Shown here: positions 6,865-13,248 of the stretch, in pieces | Numbering within the stretch: the first letter of the stretch is position 1 | How the letters are laid out: each line of letters starts with the position of its first letter | DNA from: Beroe ovata | Taxonomy: Eukaryota > Ctenophora > Nuda > Beroida > Beroidae | NCBI GenBank assembly: GCA_946803715.1 | Contig: CAMPET010000104.1 | Location: forward strand, 37,756 to 51,003 | DNA: 13,248 nt | Direction: 5' to 3' | Program-made: the position numbers and the translations under genes | Notes under the pieces: model-generated | Told to the model about the DNA's origin: nothing | The model's input: only the letters and a program-made list of their open reading frames with translations | The model's database searches: none

Positions 6865-9749
6865 TTTTCAGGACGTACGAGTACGTACAAAGAGAGTTGA
6901 ACAAAGTTCCCGAGGATATTCCAGTCATCATCATGGTATGTCGTAATTAATATGTCACAAATCGGTTTTTTCGAATGCAATTACGCTCAAAACCTCATTA
7001 TCAATGAAGGGTGGTCACAGAGACATGGAAGAAAAACGCGCTGTTTTGAGTGAAGAAGTTCAGTCATACATTGCTGAGCTGAACAGGTAAAAACCCAAAT
7101 CAACAACGAGAAAAGCTAGAAAATTGAGAAATACCCTTTCATGTCCCCTAATACGGAGTTGCGGCTGTTCAAACTCTTCTAACTTGATAATTCCCCAGGC
7201 CTCGAAACGCAGCTGCGGTCTACTATATGGAGTCGTCAATGAAAGATGGGTTTGGTCTCAAATACCTGTACAGATTCTTCAATGTACCGTTCCTTGAATT
7301 ACAGGTGGGTCCATTACCGTGTTTCTTTCGATGACATTTGGTTCTTAGGTATGAAGCAAAACTCCGAATTGGTATTAGACAAGTCAAGCATCTTTTTTTC
7401 TCGATCAGCAGCAACAAGAACAGTCAATAAACAAAATGTATACATATTCGAACGTCCACCATATCCTCACGTCAAACAACTCAATCACACTCCATAACCA
7501 CCATAGTAACAACCGATTTCTATCGTTTTTGATTTTTACACGTGCGACAAACTGTAGCTCCCCGCCAGCACATGGTTAGGTCACGTGAGATTTGACCGGA
7601 CTCTCGTTACCCTTCACATAGGCGTGGTTGTTCTGTTTGTTCAGTGACGATGGGAGGGCTGACATTGATCGTCGTCGTCTGATGTCCTCTAAAAGAAAGA
7701 CTATCATGAATAAACATCGCGAATCCTTGCAAAAAAACTCACCGTCGGAAATTTTTGTCAACTCTGTCGCAAGAAGCGCTCTCTCTCTCTCTCCCTCTCT
7801 CCATCAAACCTTGTTCAAGGTCGAGCAAGTCTGAGAGCTTGCTGTTGTGGAAGTGCCGTTGTAAAGTATCGCTGTTCGATTCGTGCTCTAACTCCTCAAG
7901 ATCTGATTCTATAGCCAATAAGTTATCCTGTGATATAAGAAGTCATGAAAACTATGACAGTGAGGGAGGCATTAATGAGGGCTCGCTTGAGAGAACAGTA
8001 TATAGGGAGGGGTCTCAGATTTCCTTGTACCTCTGAATCATTGTACTTGACGCAAAGACTGATAGGTCGGCTGCTGCACTGCGAGATATCCGATATACTC
8101 CCACACCAGCTCCTCACATCATGCTCATTACCACGTGTCTCGCTGTTGTCATGGTAACCGCGAGTGTCGTTGTCTTGGTAACGGATGTAGTTGTCGTCGT
8201 AACTCAGGTAATGGCCGGGCGGTCCGCGGTTACGACGCTTTACTTCCGGAGAATTGTAATCTGCGGAAAGATAAGCGTGATGTGAAATATTAATTTCTAG
8301 TGGTGGCGAGATGAAGTATTCTCAACCTACGAATTCTTCAGAAACCCGCTACTTAAGTATTGGAGTCAATATTACTTAAACGGCTTTATTAACGTTTTTA
8401 TTTAAAGCCGGTACGATCTATAGCGCTCTTTAAATGAGTCTGAAGTCTGAATAGTGAAACTATCCTATTTGCGTATCCTAGCAACCTGCAGTATCAGCGT
8501 GCGGAGAGTCGCATCTCAGGCACACACCCTCTGATTCATCAAGTTCTACACTGATTGTTGGAGTCTTAGTTCCTGGAAATCGTTGAATAAGATTCGACTG
8601 AAATCATCTGATCGAATATGCATCTCGTTTGACTCAATGAATTGTCATCACTGAGTCGATCAAACCTCTAAGGAAATTCTGTATTTTGAGAACTGAACTT
8701 ACTGTCATCCATAGTATCAGTCTGTTCCTCTGATGTAATAGCGGACATAGTAGCACTGCAAATAGAAATGTTGTGGTTATTGGAAATTAATCACAGGCAT
8801 AAGCGTGAATAAGGTGCCGCTGTTGAGAAACATGCAAAATCTGAGAGAATGGTCTACTTTAATTCGAGTACAGCACAAAGAAATCAGCTACAAGTAAATA
8901 CATCATAATCTGAAAGTAACGCTCAGTTGTGTTAAGAGAAAAGGAAGAGAAACTTGTGGTTTTGTGACCCCCCCCTCATACGCGTCCTCTATTGTATTCG
9001 ACAACGTGCGATAAAAGAAATACTTTTCCACGAAACCAGGGATTCGGAAGAAAGTAACAACTTGAATGATGAATTGTGTGTCATCGACCTATAGATTTGA
9101 CGATCGACTGTCAGAGATAGCATTCAAGAATCAAACAAAGGGTGTGGACGATTCATAATTCAATACGTAGGGAAATTAATGGAATAGGTAACCTGAAATT
9201 GATGTTACCTCCAGTGGATTTCGAATTTCCGCAATTAGTTCTATATTCCTGAGCTTATAAGGTCAAAATGCTTCAGACACAGCAGTACAACTTGCACCTA
9301 AATCTAAAAGTAGCTGGGCGGATGTCAAATTGCGCGCGCGCGCCCGTCCCGTCACCGTGAAATGAACTGGTGTATGATGGGATGTCAGGATGTTTGCGAG
9401 CTCCTTCATAAACCAGGAAATTACTATCGATTCTATAAATACCTATAATGATAATGTCAAGCAGAAGACATTGGTTTCCTGTCTTAATTTTAACATGGCC
9501 TGGGAAGGATGTTCGGTTGTTGCAAACTACAAAATAATGAGTGAAAACTTACTATATTCAACAGGAAGAATGAAGTATTTTTATATTTCACTAGCAGTTA
9601 AATGTGCCCTGCGATTCTGGGATGATGTACCCGGTATATACGTACCGACTAAATACATACTGAAAGTGAATAATCGATTTGCAGAAAAGGTATAATAATA
9701 ACGAATCCGTGACTTCCTAGCTCTCTTGGAGTAGTAAAACAGTGTACAA

Positions 9750-9783
<34 letters not shown>

Positions 9784-12211
9784 GTGCGATGAGTGCATAG
9801 CGTAGCTTTGAGCTAAGAAAAGTACGGAAAGTAGGAAATAGGTATGCGATGGTACAAAAAACAATTCTTTAAGTTATTCGTAGGAATTCAATCACAACGC
9901 GAGTTTTGGTCATTAACAACCAAGAAATGAGATTCTCTAAAGAATTGGAGTGGAGAAACGGAATAATAGATACAAAGGAAGATAGTGAAAGTCGAGCGCT
10001 ACAATAAGTGGTAGGTATCCTTCAATACTTCCCCAGCCTACTTTATAAATACTTCCCCTGCTTATACCACAGTCTCGGTCAGTGGTATAAATTACAACGA
10101 GGATTGATGGTAAATACACAGCTATTATACTCGAAAAGTTACTTATACTCTATGTACTACTACTACTACTACTACTTGTGTGGAGTGCTTCACTATTACA
10201 ATATAGTGCTCGTAATAGATAAGCTAGCAGGATTCAAATTACTATTGCTATGTCTCGTGGAGCTGTTCATTTGACACTTACAAATTGGATCTCACCGTGA
10301 AGTGTAAGATCAGCTATTATTGCGGTGAGTCATTGCGGTGAGTCATGAGGATATTATATTGGATTATCGAGCCGGTGTGAAGGTATGACTATGGGTAATG
10401 GGTAATGAGGGGGGCAACGCCATTTTAGGCCACAAACACATCCGAAATCGCAAAATGGCCCTAGAATGGCCCTAGAATTAATGGGCATGACAACACCACC
10501 CCTCTCATAATGGTGTTCAATAAATGGAACAAATACGCCCGTGCCGCTCCTTGTACGCTAGCATACCGTGATCTTTAACACGGACAATTGTGGATATAAT
10601 ATGCAATGATTAGGAATGGTGTCAGTACCAAGTGACATATCAAGGAAACGGGTATTTACCGTTCAAAAATTCAAATCTAGTGATTTGGATTTGTCAAAAC
10701 TATGAAAGTGGTGCGTACACGCACACACGCACAAAAACACGCACACACAATATAGAGATCACAAGATGTAACCGGGGCTATTCATCATATAAATTGGAGT
10801 ACAAGAGAGAGAGAGAGAAATACCGAGAAAGAGCAAGAGGGAGAGAGAGGGGGCATGATGGATGAGAGGGCATGAGAGTGAGCCTCGATATAAAGTTCTA
10901 AAGGTAATTGCTTCGTATTTCTCGGGAACAGAGTGAAAGTGAGGGAGGTCGACCAGAAAATCGGTTCTGTGGAAATTGAAGTGATTCTCTCCGTCTTTTT
11001 GATGTTGGTGTTACACACTCGTTACTTAATCGTAATAGGTGGTGGAGAGGAAACGAAGCCCACCCAAAATGTGTCAAATTCAGAAATCATACCGAATTCA
11101 AATGAAAAACCCCGCCCAACGAAGTAATTTGTAATATGCTGCGCAGCTGCGTCACTGATGATTGACCGACAAAAATAGACAAATTTTTGAGCGCAATGTG
11201 TGTGACTTCGCTCTCTTGTATAATATTTTAATATTCACATAATATATCTCTCATAACATAATCACCCATGTGACCAGGTTGCTAGGTTGCTAAGTGAACA
11301 GGTTGCTAGGTGACGACATAACGTCACGTGACACCCCCGCTTATGCGGGACCCTGAGACTTTGAGTTGGAAGTTGACTCAAGATGGGAAGTCACGATTAC
11401 AGTCTAGAGCTGCTCAACATCACAATATGTGCGCTTCAAGCTCCCTTGCTCTTCATTAGCAGATTACTTGTTATTAAGAGAGGAACGAGGGATGTATGTG
11501 TATAATATGTGTTCACTGATGAATATACGCGTCACGTATCATGGGCGTGGTCAATTGGGTCGTTATTGAGTCACCACTTATCCCTTATCACGCATGAATC
11601 TGTACTTTTTGCTCGGGAAAAGCTCAAAATAAGCTAGTTCAAAAAAAGCATAACCGACCTTCATTTGTTCAAAAACACGATTTGACGAAACATAACACAC
11701 ACATGTGTACAACATATTTCCACAAATCGGGCGCGTTGTCATCGCCTAGCGAATCCAGGGCGCTCTAATATAAAACACATGATAATTTTCAGAGACAGAC
11801 ACTGTTAGCACAACTACGACGGAATGAGGAGGATTTGGAGGTGAGGAAATTTGAGGAAAATTAGTAGATCACGTGATAAAATTTGATCACGTGATATAAT
11901 TTGATCACGTGGTATAATTTGATCACGTGATATACTTTGATCACGTGGTATAATTTGATCACGGGGTATAATTTGATCACGTGGCATAATTAGAATCTCG
12001 CATTACATGTATCGATCTAACGAGGCGAGTTAACTTTTATAGAGGTCCTAGATGTCGATCAAGCAACGATTGGGTTCCGCTCCATTTCCAAGTGGTCCAA
12101 GCGTTTCTGCACGGTTGTGATACCCGCAGGTCAACTGATAGTATCCTGTTTTCAGGCAATCAAAGTAGAGCTGGATGTCCACGAGCAAACGGAAGAACAA
12201 GACTATGACAA
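4210..12211 (+). CDS. RABL6: RABL6 (RAB-like GTPase 6), N-terminal nine exons (partial)
   Basis: Nine exons splice in consistent phase: 4210-4327, 4432-4566, 4982-5076, 5158-5240, 6872-6935, 7010-7086, 7199-7304, 11793-11840 and 12156-12211, giving 260 codons plus two bases. The ATG splits across the first intron only for the internal Met40. The match to human RABL6 is close along the whole length: [14 protein letters not shown], the P-loop G-D-R-N-V-G-K-T (46-53), [24 protein letters not shown] (86-102), [23 protein letters not shown] (202-214). The usual G4 N/T-K-x-D is replaced by G-G-H-R-D-M, as in human G-N-Y-R-D-M. The acceptor of exon 6 is weak; an alternative at 7020 would drop three residues in frame. 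The disordered C-terminal half, by family knowledge the larger part, lies beyond the window. Introns 4 and 7 host antisense genes. Confidence 0.93.
4567..4981 (+). other. RABL6 intron 2, nothing else seen
   Basis: It is bounded by a gtataa donor and a tatctcag acceptor. The open frame that runs across its 3' end into exon 3 and beyond (about 4780-5244) is not a gene; it is exon reading frame plus chance intron. No other structure is visible. Confidence 0.7.
5367..5390. repeat. Imperfect GC-rich inverted repeat
   Basis: gcgcgcgttgtt-ag-caacacgcgc can fold into an imperfect hairpin. It lies between RABL6 exon 4 and the 3' end of the antisense galectin-like gene. The centre also resembles an RFX-type X-box, with two mismatches in its left half. 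No function can be assigned. Confidence 0.4.
5495..5500 (-). terminator. Candidate ATTAAA poly(A) signal of the galectin-like gene
   Basis: Reading the minus strand, ATTAAA occurs about 64 bases after the stop codon. It is the common variant of AATAAA; no AATAAA is nearer. Confidence 0.4.
5564..6145 (-). CDS. Secreted galectin-like protein, nested in RABL6 intron 4
   Basis: The protein has 193 residues in one coding exon. Residues 1-18 form a signal peptide, followed by a Lys-rich stretch (20-26). Residues 36-165 follow the galectin fold pattern: [32 protein letters not shown] (Trp93), [18 protein letters not shown] (112-129) and a final strand block ending R-F-I-Y-L-P. The tail (170-193) is Ser/Thr/Pro-rich. 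Galectins bind beta-galactosides. Here the conserved Trp is present, but the H-x-N-x-R triad and the E and R after Trp are not in place by my alignment, so ordinary lactose binding is doubtful. A signal peptide is also unusual, since typical galectins leave the cell by a non-classical route. The start ATG is preceded immediately by a splice-acceptor-like aactcag with a TACTAAC branch site, suggesting an intron in the 5' UTR. Confidence 0.8.
   Translation of the reverse strand: MKTFIIAVALLTLSLVEGWKKKKNKNEVSQSHALQAPLAVGDKIQAFGMYFDPSKFTIQILEGKKVLFSVQFTASDDDGKAQIVMNNKPGKKWGKPIKTSLDMMAVMMDFHFDVKIEVLEGEYKVTYNGAEIGTNFPQRDSIAGATEVKLITCDESKFRWRFIYLPPDILPEDRTTEHRTYPSSSPTTEGPAN
6147..6189 (-). other. 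Possible 5' UTR intron of the galectin-like gene
   Basis: On the minus strand a GTAAAT donor at 6189, a consensus TACTAAC branch site and an aactcag acceptor (AG at 6148-6147) lie directly before the start codon. The implied intron is only about 43 bases, shorter than others in this window, so a more distant donor is possible. Confidence 0.4.
6296..6303 (-). promoter_or_regulatory. TATATAAA box and adjacent E-box for the galectin-like gene
   Basis: Read on the minus strand, TATATAAA is followed at once by CACGTG (6295-6290). It lies about 150 bases upstream of the galectin-like start codon, leaving room for a short 5' UTR exon and the suspected intron. Confidence 0.45.
6820..6862. repeat. 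(CA)n microsatellite
   Basis: It is an almost pure CA run with two tacaca interruptions. It ends nine bases before the acceptor of RABL6 exon 5, so its length could affect splicing. Confidence 0.95.
7607..8755 (-). CDS. Unrecognised four-exon gene nested antisense in RABL6 intron 7
   Basis: Minus-strand exons are 8755-8703, 8260-8031, 7927-7743 and 7688-7607, with the ATG at 8748-8746 and TAA at 7609-7607. All three introns (442, 103 and 54 bases) have GT-AG ends, with donors gtaagt, gtacaa and gtgagt and acceptors ctttccgcag, tatatcacag and ttcttttag. The three phases all agree, giving 180 residues. The first exon begins at an acceptor (ctatttgcag), so a non-coding upstream exon probably exists. 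The protein is hydrophilic: acidic start, basic V-K-R-R-N-R-G at 21-27, a Tyr/Asp/Asn-rich stretch (35-54), a Cys-containing patch with Cys68, 77 and 85, and an acidic, Leu-containing probably helical region (93-140), then a Thr/Pro/Gln tail. I see no signal peptide, membrane segment or known domain. It could be a nuclear or scaffold protein, but function is unknown. Confidence 0.65.
7779..7800. repeat. (CT)n tract inside a coding exon
   Basis: On the minus strand the GA repeat encodes M-E-R-G-R-E-R-E in the nested unrecognised gene. A length change of this microsatellite would shift the frame for the last 40 residues. Confidence 0.8.
8756..9750. other. Intron sequence, possible promoter region of the nested antisense gene
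   Basis: No supported coding exon is visible. A (GC)n run at 9331-9343 in otherwise AT-rich DNA could lie near a promoter or form Z-DNA. A plus-strand open frame of 101 codons (9390-9695) has no recognisable motif and is probably chance. Confidence 0.4.
9751..9783. repeat. (ACT)n microsatellite
   Basis: Eleven consecutive ACT units occur. On the opposite strand they read as poly-Ser, a spurious frame. Confidence 0.95.
9784..10780. other. Intron sequence, no gene seen
   Basis: AT-rich sequence with a second short (TAC)n run at about 10155-10177, a direct repeat of tggccctagaa near 10456-10478, and a CA/ACG-rich patch at 10715-10750. Nothing codes. Confidence 0.5.
10804..10860. repeat. Purine-rich (GA)n tract
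   Basis: A pure GA core is followed by degenerate gagaaagag units. It is a simple-sequence repeat within RABL6 intron 7. Confidence 0.85.
10861..11792. other. Intron sequence, no confident gene
   Basis: A plus-strand frame at 10933-11127 could encode a short protein with a hydrophobic middle ([11 protein letters not shown]), but it lacks a strong start and any family match. Three GTTGCTA repeats at 11278-11308 are noted separately. The rest is unremarkable AT-rich intron. Confidence 0.4.
11278..11308 (+). repeat. Three GTTGCTA repeats (RFX half-site-like)
   Basis: GTTGCTA begins at 11278, 11286 and 11302. The motif resembles half of the RFX X-box (GTTGCC...GGCAAC) without the paired second half. 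A CACGTG lies just downstream at 11325. Confidence 0.5.
11841..12155 (+). other. RABL6 intron 8
   Basis: It runs from gtgagg to tgttttcag. About 40 percent of it is the 18-bp palindromic array; the rest shows nothing further. Confidence 0.85.
11867..11992. repeat. Seven-copy 18-bp tandem repeat with palindromic CACGTG core
   Basis: Units start at 11867, 11885, 11903, 11921, 11939, 11957 and 11975, each of the form gatcacgtggtataattt. Six of seven keep CACGTG; the sixth has cacggg. In units ending gtgat the core atcacgtgat is a perfect palindrome. The array lies in RABL6 intron 8, 26 bases after exon 8. Confidence 0.95.
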
Positions 12212-12679
12212 GTGAGTGATTCCACGAACTAGCATGTGCTAGTACGTGCTAGCACGTGCAAGTTCTCCCAGTCGCGTTTGACATACGCATACTATTGAAT
12301 AATGAATACTCTTGTGATCGAATAAGTTCTCTGAAATACGTAGATGAAAGGGACCATATAAATCAGAAGACAGCAAAGCACGTTGCTACCGATAATCCCG
12401 GAATAATTATGTGTAAAGGAGTGTAACCGAGTCACGAGGTGTAATTGACGTGAAGATCAAAACAAAAATGTTTGTTAAACTAAAGATTTAAAAAACAAAG
12501 AATAGATTCATACGAAATTTGTCTGATATATTATTCACCACTTATATGCTGTACTGAATATTACACACAATATGTTGATACTTGCGGAACGGATAAGTCT
12601 TGTCTCTTTGTACTGATCGGTAAGGAGTACTATGCATAAGCTGATACGAATCAAACATGGGTGTTTCTGAGTGTGAATG

Positions 12680-12720
12680 TCTGTGTGTGTGTGTGTGAGT
12701 GACTGTGTCTGTGTCTGTGT
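12680..12720. repeat. (GT)n microsatellite
   Basis: A GT run is interrupted by gagtgact and tct units. Confidence 0.9.
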
Positions 12721-13208
12721 GAGAATATGGTTGTCTTATCACGAACATGACAAAAAAAGTATTCATGAGTCATTAACTCATCTGATGATCGAATATTCAA
12801 TGTTTTTAGCTGCATGCTACTCGAATAATTGGCAAAGATCATGGCCAAACACTCAGTTGAGTAGAACACTCAAGCATAGTCTGTGTCAGGTTGACAAAAT
12901 ATGTGCTATCGTAGGAAGCTGAACAGCAGAGTTGCCGCATCTTGCAAAATGTCAAGTTTTTTGCGCTAGGTCTTGCAAAACACGATATAGTGCAACTATA
13001 ATCGAGCTGTAGAAATCTGTTGCACAAAGCATACGATTCTAGCATCTCTTCCCTTATAAGGGGTCAACCCTCCATGATAAAATTGTGTTGTAGTCTTTTG
13101 TGGGTCAAGATCACGTGTCATCGATACTCACCTCTCACGTGGTCAGAGTTAATTTATGGATAATCTCATGGTTATATAGCCGCGCACAATGAGATTGAAC
13201 AAGTCTAA

Positions 13209-13248
13209 GGTGTGTGTGTGAGTGTGTGTGTGAGTGTGTGTGTGTGTG
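13209..13248. repeat. (GT)n with regular GAGT interruptions
   Basis: gtgtgtgtgtgagt-like units repeat up to the window edge and probably continue beyond it. Confidence 0.9.

Larger units (their letters stand above)
5241..6871 (+). other. RABL6 intron 4, hosting an antisense galectin-like gene
   Basis: It is bounded by gtaagt (5241) and tttttcag (6864-6871). Intron bases 5564-6145 carry the minus-strand galectin-like gene. The stretch 6310-6815 shows no supportable gene; a plus-strand open frame at 6453-6716 resembles nothing. A (CA)n run lies directly before the acceptor. Confidence 0.85.
7305..11792 (+). other. RABL6 intron 7, about 4.5 kb, hosting an antisense gene
   Basis: It is bounded by gtgggt after exon 7 and ttttcag before exon 8; the protein reads smoothly across (F-L-E-L-Q then R-Q-T-L-L, as in human RABL6). 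The four-exon minus-strand gene occupies 7607-8755. The remaining 8756-11792 holds simple repeats and no gene I can defend. Weak plus-strand open frames occur at 9390-9695 and 10933-11127. Confidence 0.85.
12212..13248 (+). other. RABL6 intron 9, continuing out of the window
   Basis: The donor gtgagt follows a split codon after exon 9. I find no following RABL6 exon with the right phase before the window ends. Contents are simple repeats: three 10-bp variants of agyacgtgct at 12231-12260, a (GT)n tract at about 12680-12720, and another GT-rich run at 13209-13248. Open frames on either strand come from these repeats or from AT-rich chance. Confidence 0.7.

Noticed and set aside
7305-7440. Alternative terminal RABL6 exon using the AATAAA near 7424
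   Set aside because: An acceptor-like ttcttag at 7343-7349 would lead to an immediate in-frame stop (gta tga), and the reading frame continues properly at 11793.
9390-9695. 101-codon plus-strand open frame
   Set aside because: It has no recognisable motif and no splice or poly(A) context, and lies within an AT-rich intron of a same-strand gene. Chance is the simplest explanation.
10933-11127. Short plus-strand frame with a hydrophobic middle
   Set aside because: It starts inside the GTG-rich end of a simple repeat region, with no family match; kept only as a note in the intron description.

Overview
This window reads as nuclear DNA from an early-branching animal, most likely a sponge (inference). 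The support is metazoan genes with short GT-AG introns (54 to about 110 bases is common), AT-rich introns full of simple repeats, a vertebrate-type voltage-gated calcium channel alpha2delta exon, a galectin, and genes packed closely and nested inside one another. Three single 'n' bases (1819, 2363, 3299) mark joins or uncertain bases in the assembly. All gene calls come from reading frames, splice-site consensus and remembered family patterns; no search was run.

Layout. 45-596 (+) is the last coding exon of an alpha2delta calcium-channel subunit. 597-1387 has no recognised gene but holds a 15-bp minisatellite. 1388-1818 (+) is the start of a secreted Cys-rich protein that looks PAN/apple-like followed by a beta-trefoil-like stretch; it is cut by the first 'n'. 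1820-2362 is a roughly 540-bp block that duplicates 2877-3411; both carry the same two exons of the DNA-repair protein MRE11. 2696-3867 (+) gives the last four exons of MRE11, ending in an Arg/Gly-rich tail and a poly(A) signal. From 4210 to beyond the right end runs RABL6 (RAB-like 6), with nine coding exons traced to 12211.

Two antisense genes sit inside RABL6 introns. Intron 4 (5241-6871) contains a single-coding-exon secreted galectin-like gene (6145-5564, -). Intron 7 (7305-11792, about 4.5 kb) contains a four-exon minus-strand gene (8755-7607) for a hydrophilic protein of 180 residues that I do not recognise. It was reconstructed here from splice sites whose phases all agree. Intron 8 carries seven copies of an 18-bp repeat centred on a palindromic TCACGTGA core.

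No joint pathway links these genes. MRE11 acts in double-strand-break repair, RABL6 is a GTPase-like regulator, alpha2delta is a calcium-channel auxiliary subunit, and the galectin and PAN-like proteins would be extracellular. I see no CRISPR array, mobile element, tRNA or rRNA. The most useful points are the unrecognised nested gene, the secreted galectin lacking most classical sugar-binding residues, and the duplicated MRE11 block with the front of MRE11 missing, which looks like an assembly problem.
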